Below, piece after piece: positions 19,024 to 29,957 of a stretch of DNA of 64,000 nucleotides. The translations under genes were made by a program, and so were the position numbers. Each line of letters opens with the position of its first letter. Positions within the stretch are counted from its first letter, which is position 1. This DNA is from an uncultured Halieaceae bacterium (GTDB taxonomy: Bacteria; Pseudomonadota; Gammaproteobacteria; Pseudomonadales; Halieaceae), in the NCBI GenBank assembly GCA_938074045.1, contig CALJGI010000004.1, positions 248,001 through 312,000 on the forward strand, in the 5' to 3' direction. The notes beneath the pieces were generated by a model that saw only the letters and a list, made by a program, of their open reading frames with translations, was not told where the DNA came from and searched no databases.

Positions 19024-21306
19024 CTACTTCGAATCAAGCACCCACACGCCGTCCCAATCATCCGGATTCACATTGGCAATGAGGTGGTCACAACGCTCGC
19101 AATAGACCTGCGAGCAGACATCTTCGGGGTTCAGCGCCAACGTCTTTTCAAAGTGCCCGCGCGCGCTGGCCCAGTTACCGGCCTGATAGTTCTCCATGCC
19201 GTCTCGAAAATGACCGAGCGCATCTATCATATTTGGAAAGCTTTCTTCGGTATGATAGTCGAGTAATTCGTATACCCCGACGGGGCGGGTTTTACCTTTG
19301 ACCACTACATTGTCGACCAGCCGTGTTCGGTAACTTGATTTGAGCTGGTCATGCGTGAATTCGCTGATAAGAATGTGCGCGCCATACTGTTTGGTGGCGC
19401 TCTCCAGCCGGGCTGACAGATTTACACCGTCACCTATAACGGTATAGTCCATCCGCTTCGGTGAGCCGATATTGCCCGAAACCACTTGGCCGGTATTGAG
19501 ACCGATGCCGATATCTATTGGTCGCTGATCTTTGCGCTGGCGCCGCTCATTAAATATGGCTAACTCGTGCATCATCCGCAAAGATGCTCTCACCGCCCGG
19601 TCAGGATCATCGTCATGCGGGAAGGGTGTGCCAAAGATGGCCATCACCGCGTCCCCGATAAACTTGTCCAGCATCCCACCTTCATCTGTAATGACTTCGA
19701 CCATCTCGGTGAAGTATTCATTGAGTAGAGAGACGATGCCCTGAGCCCCCAGCTCTTCGCTAAGGGTGGTGAAGGACCGAATATCAGAGAACAAAACCGT
19801 TGCTTCACTACTCTGTCCACCCAGCATTTCGCCATCACCCTGCATCAGCTGGTCGGCAATGCCCGGGTCCATATAACGCGCCATGGTAGATTTCATGCGC
19901 TTTTCAGAACTGATATCTTCCAGCAGCAACATCAAACCCAGCTGTTCTCCCTGATCCGTGGTCAGCGGCAGAATGGTGGCATTCACCGATGCAGATCCAG
20001 CCCGCAGACTGAGCTCCGCATCCAGCACAATATCTGGCTCACGCTCCGCCGCCGACCGTCCTAAACGGTCGACCAGCCAGGGCGCTATAGAACCGAAATA
20101 TTCAGCGGCGCTGGCACCGATAATTTCCTGCTCTTCGCCCTGGAGAATGCGCAGAGCAGAGCGGTTGCAGGTCACTATTTGATCGTCTTCGCCCAGTGTA
20201 ATCACACCGTTGGACATGCTTTCCAAAACGCTGTCATTGTAATTTTTCATCTGCTGTACATTCTCGAATAGCTTGGCGTTTTCAAGCCCAATCGAAATCT
20301 GTGATGTAAACGCTGTCAATCGCGCTTCATCATCGTCAGTAAAGGGCCCGCCACGCTTGTTGAGAACCTGGGTCACACCGATAGTCTTGCCATCTTTATT
20401 GGTCACCGGGCAACAGAGCATCGACCGGGTGAAATATCCCGTCTGCTTGTCGACCGCCGGATTAAACCGAAGATCGGCATAGGCGTGGGGCAGGTTTATG
20501 GTTTGGCGCGTGGTAAACACCGAACCGGCGATTCCAACATTATTGGGCAGCCTGATTTCCTGAGCGCCCAACCCCTGACCGATCTGCGTGTGTAGCTCAC
20601 CTGTTTTCTCGTCGTTGATAAACAACGTTGATCTGTCCGCATTGAGCATTTTTGTTATAGCGCCCATGATCATCTGCAGCAGAGGACCCAGATTGATCTC
20701 GGAGGACACTTCAGACACCACATTAAGAAACTCTGCTTCCTTGCGACGCAGCATTTCCATGCGTTCCGCATACAGTGTCCCCTGAAGGACGATGGACGCC
20801 TGGGTTGTAATCGCCTGCAGCAGCGACAGGTCCTCCTCGATATATGATCCCTCTTCTTTATTCAGAGTTTGTGCGACACCGATAATATCCCCACGTACCG
20901 TCCGTACCGGCGCACAAAGAATGCTGCGCGTGGTAAAACCGGTAGCTTCGTCGATTTTTGGATTAAAGCGTGGGTCCGAATAGGCATCAGTAACGATAAC
21001 ACCTTCATTGTGGGTAAAAACCCACCCGGCTATACCTGTATTGTTGAGAAAACGAATCTCTCGCTTTATACCACCCAGCGCCACCCGGGAGTAAAGCTCG
21101 TCACTCTGGGAGTCATTCAGGAAAAGGCTGCCACGCTCAGAACCTGTGACCTCGGTGATGTGCTCCACGATGATGCGGAGCTGGTCATCCAGCGTTTCCG
21201 CAAGTGCTACCTGTTGCGATATGGCCAGCACCCGAGCGGCAATATCACCCGGGGTTTTACCAGTTTTTACATCTTCTGCGGTTGCTTCCTGCTCAGGCTT
21301 TGTCAT
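19024..21306 (-). CDS. Class III adenylate cyclase with GAF-GAF-PAS sensor region (CyaB1-like)
   Basis: About 760 residues. Two related GAF domains (about 30-180 and 200-350) are followed by a PAS domain (about 365-470), a class III cyclase domain (about 500-680) and a TPR-like tail ending DDWDGVWVLDSK. Cyclase features include metal aspartates in FSDIRSFT and KFIGDAVMAIFG and the lysine and aspartate positions (LDKF, RMDYTVIGD) that specify ATP. GAF2 contains LNKRGGPFTDDDE, matching the NKFDE motif of cyclic-nucleotide-binding GAF domains; GAF1 has a degenerate version. The architecture is that of cyanobacterial CyaB1, which is activated by its own cAMP. No membrane segment is seen. The start (ATG 21306) overlaps the upstream coiled-coil gene by 14 nt. 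Confidence 0.93.
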   Translation of the reverse strand: MTKPEQEATAEDVKTGKTPGDIAARVLAISQQVALAETLDDQLRIIVEHITEVTGSERGSLFLNDSQSDELYSRVALGGIKREIRFLNNTGIAGWVFTHNEGVIVTDAYSDPRFNPKIDEATGFTTRSILCAPVRTVRGDIIGVAQTLNKEEGSYIEEDLSLLQAITTQASIVLQGTLYAERMEMLRRKEAEFLNVVSEVSSEINLGPLLQMIMGAITKMLNADRSTLFINDEKTGELHTQIGQGLGAQEIRLPNNVGIAGSVFTTRQTINLPHAYADLRFNPAVDKQTGYFTRSMLCCPVTNKDGKTIGVTQVLNKRGGPFTDDDEARLTAFTSQISIGLENAKLFENVQQMKNYNDSVLESMSNGVITLGEDDQIVTCNRSALRILQGEEQEIIGASAAEYFGSIAPWLVDRLGRSAAEREPDIVLDAELSLRAGSASVNATILPLTTDQGEQLGLMLLLEDISSEKRMKSTMARYMDPGIADQLMQGDGEMLGGQSSEATVLFSDIRSFTTLSEELGAQGIVSLLNEYFTEMVEVITDEGGMLDKFIGDAVMAIFGTPFPHDDDPDRAVRASLRMMHELAIFNERRQRKDQRPIDIGIGLNTGQVVSGNIGSPKRMDYTVIGDGVNLSARLESATKQYGAHILISEFTHDQLKSSYRTRLVDNVVVKGKTRPVGVYELLDYHTEESFPNMIDALGHFRDGMENYQAGNWASARGHFEKTLALNPEDVCSQVYCERCDHLIANVNPDDWDGVWVLDSK

Positions 21307-21832
21307 GATCCCGCTCCAGTTGTGCACGCAACACCGTTACCGTGTCTCGCAATTCTTGCTGATCACTGTCGGCGTTGCGCTCTAGTTCTCTGATTTTGTC
21401 TTCGTAATCAAGGGTGTTTATTTCCAGTTCGGTCCGCAGCGAGGCAATGGTTTCCTCCAGCACTCGATTCTGTCCTGAAAGCTCGCCCAGAATTTTTTGT
21501 TCGGACTGCGCTCGATCGAGTCGAGCCTGCTCCAGCTCATCCCGGAGCTGTTGTACTGTCTGTTTGAGCAGGCTGTTTTCTCCGGCGTACTCGGCCCTGG
21601 TTCTCTGGACTGACTCCTCCTGTTCCAGAACCAAAGCATCCATCTGCTCTCGCAACGTCTGGGCCATCGTCTTCAACTGCACGATTTCCTGATTCGCCTC
21701 CTGCACAGCTTCAGTCACAGCATTTGCCCGGGCCAACTCAGCCCGATCGAGGCTGTCACGGAGAGCTGCAACCGTCTCTATCAGATGGCGACTCTCTTTT
21801 TCCAGCTCATATACCTGATCCGCCTCACTCAT
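21293..21832 (-). CDS. Coiled-coil protein of unknown function, coupled to adenylate cyclase
   Basis: A 179-residue protein that is almost entirely charged heptad repeat (glutamate, glutamine, leucine and arginine rich) from about residue 5 to the end, with no signal peptide, membrane helix or recognisable domain. Repeated short units such as QTVQQLRDELEQ and ETIASLRTELE suggest one long parallel coiled coil. It overlaps the cyclase start by 14 nt, so the two are translated together, which suggests it binds or positions the cyclase. I do not recognise a family; low-complexity coiled-coil sequence limits any homology claim. Confidence 0.8.
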   Translation of the reverse strand: MSEADQVYELEKESRHLIETVAALRDSLDRAELARANAVTEAVQEANQEIVQLKTMAQTLREQMDALVLEQEESVQRTRAEYAGENSLLKQTVQQLRDELEQARLDRAQSEQKILGELSGQNRVLEETIASLRTELEINTLDYEDKIRELERNADSDQQELRDTVTVLRAQLERDHDKA

Positions 21833-21949
21833 ATCAGTCCCCGAATTTTTACCGTGAGCTATAATCTCTACGCTCGAATCCGTCCCGCAAGGAGCGCCGT
21901 CGGCCCGTCCACTTCGCTTAGTGTAGCAAGCAAGTCCCGCACAATGCTC

Positions 21950-22753
21950 TCATGCCCGCTGCGTTTTCTTGCGGTGCTCCTTGATTCTTTCGTAGGCGGA
22001 CTGCACATCCTGTGAGCGCTCGGTGGCAAGTTTAATCATATTTTCAGGGACGCCGCGTGCTATCAGTTTGTCAGGATGATGTTCGCTCATGAGCATTCTA
22101 TAGGCCTTCTTCAATTCCCTGTCACTCACATGCTCTGTGACACCCAGAGCCGCGTAGGCTTCCGCGAGCAACTGCCCCGGCTGGGTCGCTCCATCAGACT
22201 GATGCTGATGAAAGCGATTCTGGGCGGTCAGCATGCTTAGAAGATGATCGAATTGCGCCTCAGAAAAGCCAAATTGTCTGGCAATACCCACCAAAACGGA
22301 CCGTTCAGCTGTGTCCATATGGCCGTCAGCCAGAGCCAGACTGATCAAATAGGTCAGAATAGTCTGCCGCAGGTTTGCATACCGCCCACATAACTCCATA
22401 AATTCCCGCAGGGTTGCCTGCTGGTCAAACTCAGGGTTAGCCCCGTGTTTGAACAAACCGATAGCCTCACTGCGCTGGGATGGGTCCAAACCCATCTGTG
22501 CTATGACGTGCTCAGCCTGCCGGACTTCAGCTTCGCTCACCCGGCCATCGGCCTTGGCGAGGTGGCCCATCAATTTGAAGGTGGTGGAAAAAAAGCTCTG
22601 CCGAAGCGCTTCAGCCTGCTCTGGCTTCAGCAATGCCAGGTTACCCGCAAGCCCCTTGTCGAAACTGTGACCCACAAATAGTCCGACCAGCAGCCCGATC
22701 GGCCCGGCAACCAGAAAGCCGAGCGCGCCGGCAATGAGTTTTCCATAAACCAT
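21950..22753 (-). CDS. djlA: Membrane-anchored co-chaperone DjlA
   Basis: About 267 residues. One N-terminal membrane helix (about 4-28, rich in glycine as in DjlA) is followed by a TerB-like helical domain (about 55-160) and a C-terminal J domain with the HPD motif (SEHHPDKLIARG). It stimulates DnaK ATPase from the inner membrane. Length and domain order match E. coli DjlA. The ATG at 22753 places the helix at the very N-terminus; an open extension to 22912 has no family character. Located 117 nt upstream of the coiled-coil gene. Confidence 0.94.
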   Translation of the reverse strand: MVYGKLIAGALGFLVAGPIGLLVGLFVGHSFDKGLAGNLALLKPEQAEALRQSFFSTTFKLMGHLAKADGRVSEAEVRQAEHVIAQMGLDPSQRSEAIGLFKHGANPEFDQQATLREFMELCGRYANLRQTILTYLISLALADGHMDTAERSVLVGIARQFGFSEAQFDHLLSMLTAQNRFHQHQSDGATQPGQLLAEAYAALGVTEHVSDRELKKAYRMLMSEHHPDKLIARGVPENMIKLATERSQDVQSAYERIKEHRKKTQRA

Positions 22754-22940
22754 GATTGTTACCGTCTGAATTAAACCGACCAAACACCACCCTGAGTTGG
22801 TATCACACACCCGGTGCGCCCCTGACCCCTCTTTGATTCTGTTCGAATCTGCAAGGGCCTTGCGCTTGAACAGCTGGTTGACCACCCCAATCCAGGCGTC
22901 AGTATGCCTCAAAGTCCCAATCAGATCGTTACCAGTTCAT

Positions 22941-22968
22941 ATTACAGCGCGCAAAGAGCCTGTATAAT
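22941..22968 (+). promoter_or_regulatory. Probable glyQ promoter
   Basis: TATAAT at 22963-22968 with ATTACA at 22941-22946 (16-nt spacer), 33 nt upstream of the glyQ start codon. The -10 is perfect; the -35 matches four of six. Confidence 0.5.
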
Positions 22969-23000
22969 GCGCCGTTTTTCAACGCAGATGCGGAGGTTAC

Positions 23001-23951
23001 GTGACTGACACCAAGGTCGATGCGACGACTTTTCAGGGCCTCATTCTGGCCCTTCAATCATTCTGGGCGGAGCGGGGCTGTGTTCTATTGCAGCCTCTGG
23101 ATCTGGAAGTTGGCGCGGGGACCTTTCATCCGGGAACCTTTCTACGGGCGATAGGACCCGAAACCTGGAATGCCGCCTATGTACAACCCAGTCGCCGGCC
23201 AACTGATGGTCGCTACGGCGAAAACCCCAACCGGCTGCAGCACTACTATCAATATCAGGTCGTGATGAAGCCTTCTCCCGCCAATTTGCAGGACTTGTAT
23301 CTCGAATCTTTGTATCACCTTGGCATTGACCCACTGCTACACGATATTCGCTTTGTCGAAGACAACTGGGAGTCCCCTACACTGGGGGCATGGGGTCTGG
23401 GCTGGGAGGTGTGGTTGAACGGAATGGAGGTCACCCAATTCACATATTTCCAACAAGCTGGCGGTCTAGAGTGCTACCCCGTCACCGGAGAGCTCACCTA
23501 CGGCCTTGAGCGGATCGCCATGTACCTGCAAGGCGTAGACAGCGTTTATGACCTGATCTGGACTCGAGGACCCGAAGGTAACGTCACTTACGGCGACGTC
23601 TATCATCAAAACGAGGTGGAAATGTCGCGCTACAATTTCGAGGAGGCCGACACTGCAGCTCTGTTTGAGCAATTCGATTACTTCGAAAAAGAAGCCGCGA
23701 GACTGGTTGAGCGCAATCTCCCGCTGCCCGCCTATGAAATGGTAATGAAGGCTTCCCACACATTCAATTTGCTCGATGCCAGACATGCCATCTCTGTCAC
23801 CGAGCGCCAGCGCTTTATTCTACGTGTGCGAACTATTGCCCGCGGGGTGGCTCACGCCTACTTTGAGGCCCGTCGCAATCTCGGTTTTCCTATGGCAAGC
23901 GATAGTCTGCGGCAAGAAATTCTGGCCGCATCAAATCTAGAGGTCGCGTAG
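23001..23951 (+). CDS. glyQ: Glycyl-tRNA synthetase alpha subunit
   Basis: A 316-residue class II synthetase catalytic subunit that activates glycine. It begins with [17 protein letters not shown], followed by the [25 protein letters not shown] block (motif 2 region, about residues 62-86). GTG start at 23001 with GGAG 7 nt upstream. glyS follows after 3 nt; the alpha and beta chains form the bacterial heterotetramer. Confidence 0.98.
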   Translation: MTDTKVDATTFQGLILALQSFWAERGCVLLQPLDLEVGAGTFHPGTFLRAIGPETWNAAYVQPSRRPTDGRYGENPNRLQHYYQYQVVMKPSPANLQDLYLESLYHLGIDPLLHDIRFVEDNWESPTLGAWGLGWEVWLNGMEVTQFTYFQQAGGLECYPVTGELTYGLERIAMYLQGVDSVYDLIWTRGPEGNVTYGDVYHQNEVEMSRYNFEEADTAALFEQFDYFEKEAARLVERNLPLPAYEMVMKASHTFNLLDARHAISVTERQRFILRVRTIARGVAHAYFEARRNLGFPMASDSLRQEILAASNLEVA

Positions 23952-23954
23952 ACC

Positions 23955-26039
23955 ATGATGGAACGCACATTTCTGGTAGAGATTGGCACGGAAGAGCTGC
24001 CCCCCAAAGCTCTGCGACAACTGGCTACAGCATTTGCCGATGCTATTGGCCAGGGCGTGGATGACCTTTCGCTACCCCATGGGCCCGTGCAATGGTACGC
24101 GGCCCCACGCAGACTCGCCGTACAGATCAAGGACCTTGTCGATGAGGCACCTGACCAATCCATCGAGGCTCTAGGTCCAGCGGTTGAACGGGCCAAAGAC
24201 GACGATGGCAATTGGAGCCCGGCTGCGATCGGTTTTGCTCGCAAGCACAACGTAACCCCTGAACAACTGGAAACCACTGACACACCCAAAGGACCACGGC
24301 TGGTATTCAGATCTACGGTGGCAGGGGCATCTGCCAAAACCAGCATGCCCACGATAGTTGAGGAGGCGCTGAACCGCCTGCCAATTCCGAAGAGGATGCG
24401 CTGGGGTGCCAGCCGCACCGAGTTCGTAAGACCCGTACATTGGTTGACCATGCTGCATGGCGAAGACGTGATCACCTGCTCATTACTGGGGCTGGATGCC
24501 GGGCGGACGACCATGGGGCATCGCTTTCATTGCAATAGACCGTTAAGTCTGGCCAATGCGGACGAGTACCTGGACACGCTGTCAGAACAGGGCCACGTGA
24601 TCGCAGATTACCAGCGGCGACGCAGTGAGATTGAAACACAAGTCATTGAGGCGGGGATAAATGCGGGTGGGCAGGCGGTAATTTCTCCCGATCTCCTGGA
24701 TGAGGTTACCGGATTGACAGAGTGGCCCGTCGCACTCACGGGTCGATTTGAAGAGCGCTTTCTGGAAGTACCCGCCGCTGCGCTCATCTCCTCAATGAAG
24801 GAACATCAAAAGTACTTTCACGTCACCGATTCGGAAGGCAACCTGCTACCCGCTTTTGTTACCGTGGCAAATATTGAAAGCAGCGATCCGCAACAAGTGA
24901 TCGACGGCAACGAGCGCGTAATTCGTCCGCGACTGAGCGATGCTGCATTCTTTTTCCAGACTGACCTGCGAACCCCCCTGGCGGATCGCGTCGAGCAGCT
25001 GCACTCGGTCGTGTTTCAACAGCAATTGGGATCTCTGTATGACAAGTCGGAGCGGCTGTCTCGTCTGGCAGCAGCCATCGCACCTGCACTGGGCGCAGAC
25101 CCCGAATTGGCGGCACGCGCCGGTAAGCTGGCCAAGGCCGATCTCGTCAGCGACATGGTCTTTGAGTTTGGCGATATGCAGGGCATTGCGGGATATCACT
25201 ATGCTCGCAACGACGGCGAACATGCCGATGTCTGCCAAGCAATGATCGACCAATACCGCCCCAGGTTTGCGGGTGATGAGCTTCCCTTATGTGCCGTGGG
25301 AGCCGCCATAGCTCTGGCCGATCGCCTGGATACATTAACCGGAATTTTCGGCATCGGTCAGGCACCAACAGGCTCTCGTGACCCCTTTGCCTTGCGCCGG
25401 GCCAGTGTTGGTGTACTGCGTATGTTGATCGATATGGAGGTCAGCCTCGATCTGGTCGATATTGTAGGCATCGCTTTGGCTTCCTTCCAGGCACAGGAAC
25501 TGTCGCCTACCACAGTCGCTGATGTTGTGGAGTATGTGCTGGAACGACTCCGGGCCCGGTATCAGGAACAGGGGCTGGATGCAGAAATTTATATGTCCGT
25601 CGCGGCGCGCGGTCTGACTGAACCCCTGGATATCGATCGTCGGGTACAGGCCGTTGCAACGTTCTCCAGAACTGACGCGGCGGCGGCGCTGGCAGCAGCG
25701 AACAAGCGAGTCGCCAATATTCTGGAGAAATCGAGTGTGGGAGCAAGCAGCACTCTGACAGTCGATGCCGAGCTGCTTCAGGAGCCGGCTGAACGGATCC
25801 TGTTTGATATGGTGGCCAGCATTAGCGACGACATCGCTCCAATGTTGGGCAGGGGTGATTACAACGCTGCCTTGGCGTCGCTATCCGAGCTCCGGCCAAG
25901 CGTAGACAGCTTCTTTGATGATGTGATGGTCATGGTCGAAGAACCCGCTCTGCGGGATAACAGGATCGCCCTATTGAGCATGTTGCGCGCTGTTTTTCTG
26001 GAAATTGCCGATATTTCGCTGCTTGTTCCGAGCAAATAA
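23955..26039 (+). CDS. glyS: Glycyl-tRNA synthetase beta subunit
   Basis: A 694-residue beta chain that recognises tRNA-Gly. It starts with FLVEIGTEELPPKAL, the family signature, shows SMKEHQKYFHV (about residue 280) and GIFGIGQAPTGSRDPFALRR (about 468), and ends with an anticodon-binding DALR-type helical domain (about 585-685). Two tandem ATGs mark the start. Length matches the family. Confidence 0.98.
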   Translation: MMERTFLVEIGTEELPPKALRQLATAFADAIGQGVDDLSLPHGPVQWYAAPRRLAVQIKDLVDEAPDQSIEALGPAVERAKDDDGNWSPAAIGFARKHNVTPEQLETTDTPKGPRLVFRSTVAGASAKTSMPTIVEEALNRLPIPKRMRWGASRTEFVRPVHWLTMLHGEDVITCSLLGLDAGRTTMGHRFHCNRPLSLANADEYLDTLSEQGHVIADYQRRRSEIETQVIEAGINAGGQAVISPDLLDEVTGLTEWPVALTGRFEERFLEVPAAALISSMKEHQKYFHVTDSEGNLLPAFVTVANIESSDPQQVIDGNERVIRPRLSDAAFFFQTDLRTPLADRVEQLHSVVFQQQLGSLYDKSERLSRLAAAIAPALGADPELAARAGKLAKADLVSDMVFEFGDMQGIAGYHYARNDGEHADVCQAMIDQYRPRFAGDELPLCAVGAAIALADRLDTLTGIFGIGQAPTGSRDPFALRRASVGVLRMLIDMEVSLDLVDIVGIALASFQAQELSPTTVADVVEYVLERLRARYQEQGLDAEIYMSVAARGLTEPLDIDRRVQAVATFSRTDAAAALAAANKRVANILEKSSVGASSTLTVDAELLQEPAERILFDMVASISDDIAPMLGRGDYNAALASLSELRPSVDSFFDDVMVMVEEPALRDNRIALLSMLRAVFLEIADISLLVPSK

Positions 26040-26044
26040 AGAAG

Positions 26045-26623
26045 ATGGCCGGCCGCCTTATTGTCCTCGATCGCGATGGTGTTATTAACTTCGATTCTCC
26101 AGACTTTATACGCTCCGCCCAGGAATGGCGACCACTACCCGGCAGCATCAGTGCGATAGCCGACCTCAGTAAGGCCGGCTATCAGGTACATGTCGCAACC
26201 AACCAGTCTGGTCTCGGTCGCGGCTTGTTCAGTCGCGACAGCCTTGAACGAATGCATGACAAGATGCGCGATCTGGTTGCGGTGCACGGCGGCAACATTG
26301 ATGGTGTTTACTACTGCCCGCATCAGCCCGAAGACCAGTGTATGTGCCGTAAGCCACAGACTGGTCTGCTGACGGCGATTTCAGAAGATACTGGTATTTC
26401 CATGCGCGGCAACCACCTGGTTGGCGATAGCTTCCGCGATCTCGAGGCGGGGGCCGCAATGGGCTGCACCCTGACCCTGGTACTCACTGGAAAAGGCATG
26501 AAAACGCGTGAACAGCTGGCTAAAAGCGGTTTTGAATGGGCTGCTGATGTAAAGATTCGGCCAGACCTCGCTGCCTTCGCCCATCAGCTGCTAATGCAAG
26601 AATCGGTGGAGAGCGGAGAGTGA
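26045..26623 (+). CDS. gmhB: D-glycero-beta-D-manno-heptose 1,7-bisphosphate 7-phosphatase
   Basis: A 192-residue HAD-superfamily phosphatase for ADP-heptose synthesis of the LPS inner core. The catalytic DRDGVIN (about residue 9), the ATNQSGLGRG threonine/serine motif (about 52) and the zinc site CPHQPEDQCMCRKP (about 94-108) are all present, and VGDSFRDLEAG supplies the final acidic residues. It starts 5 nt after glyS and overlaps plsC by 4 nt. Confidence 0.96.
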   Translation: MAGRLIVLDRDGVINFDSPDFIRSAQEWRPLPGSISAIADLSKAGYQVHVATNQSGLGRGLFSRDSLERMHDKMRDLVAVHGGNIDGVYYCPHQPEDQCMCRKPQTGLLTAISEDTGISMRGNHLVGDSFRDLEAGAAMGCTLTLVLTGKGMKTREQLAKSGFEWAADVKIRPDLAAFAHQLLMQESVESGE

Positions 26624-27342
26624 ACCGGGCACTGCTGACTGTTCGAGCCTTGCTGTTTTACATCGGCTACATTCTGCTGACGTTGTGGTTTGGTGTGACC
26701 GGCCTGTTTTTTGCTGTTGCCCCGTACGCTGTTCGACGACGCTACATTTTGGGCTGGAACCGGTGCACCGTTGCCTGGCTAAAAGTAACCTGTAGCGTCG
26801 CGTATAGCGTCAACGGCATCGAAAACTTGCCCCAGGGACCTGTTGTAGTGCTCAGCAAGCACAACAGCCAATGGGAGACTTTTTATCTGCAACTCTTGTT
26901 CCAGCCATTGGCCACTATTATGAAACGGGAGTTGCTCAACATCCCAGCTTTCGGGTGGGGATTGCGGCTACTCAAACCTATCGCCATCGACCGCGGTAAT
27001 CCGCGGGACGCGATGCGGCAGATGCTGGATCAGGGCAGTGATCGGCTTGGAGAAGGACTGTCGGTTCTGGTCTTTCCTGAAGGGACACGAACCCCTGAGG
27101 GTATTGAGCCCCGTTATGCTCGCGGTGGGGCTGCGCTGGCCATTCGGGCGGGTGTCCCCATGGTGCCCGTGGCGCACAACGCAGGGATGTTCTGGCCGCC
27201 CCATCGTCTATGGAAATACCCCGGGACAATACAAGTATCCATTGGCCCTGCTATAAACGCCGGAGGGTCCAGCGCCAAGGAATTAACCGAGCAGGCACGA
27301 GAGTGGATTGAGGGCGAGGTAGCACGGATTCAACAAGACTAA
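26620..27342 (+). CDS. Lysophospholipid (1-acylglycerol-3-phosphate) acyltransferase
   Basis: A 240-residue PlsC-domain protein with an N-terminal helix (about 5-35). The acyltransferase motif is KHNSQWETF: the usual HX4D is HX4E here, a variant found in a proteobacterial subgroup of these enzymes. FPEGTRTPEG (about residue 148) and PMVPVAHNAG (about 178) are the other conserved blocks. Transfers an acyl chain to lysophosphatidate or a lysophospholipid at the inner membrane. GTG start overlapping the gmhB stop (GTGA). Its 3' end is convergent with gyrB. Confidence 0.92.
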   Translation: MNRALLTVRALLFYIGYILLTLWFGVTGLFFAVAPYAVRRRYILGWNRCTVAWLKVTCSVAYSVNGIENLPQGPVVVLSKHNSQWETFYLQLLFQPLATIMKRELLNIPAFGWGLRLLKPIAIDRGNPRDAMRQMLDQGSDRLGEGLSVLVFPEGTRTPEGIEPRYARGGAALAIRAGVPMVPVAHNAGMFWPPHRLWKYPGTIQVSIGPAINAGGSSAKELTEQAREWIEGEVARIQQD

Positions 27343-27450
27343 TCCAATGTCAGTAAGCATTTACTTCTTTTGGGTGGCTTGTAAATAAAGCTTTGTATGA
27401 CCGATGCCGACCCAAAGGTAGCTAACCGTGTTTCGATCTGACGACAGCTA

Positions 27451-29898
<2,448 letters not shown>

Positions 29899-29957
29899 TT
29901 AAATCAATATTTTAGTATTTTCTGTCCATTACCTGTGCGCATCCCTGCCCAACTAAC

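Noticed and set aside
27343..27450. Possible bidirectional terminator between plsC and gyrB
   Set aside because: TTTGGGT and ACCCAAA are complementary but about 37 nt apart with no U-tract; too weak to call.
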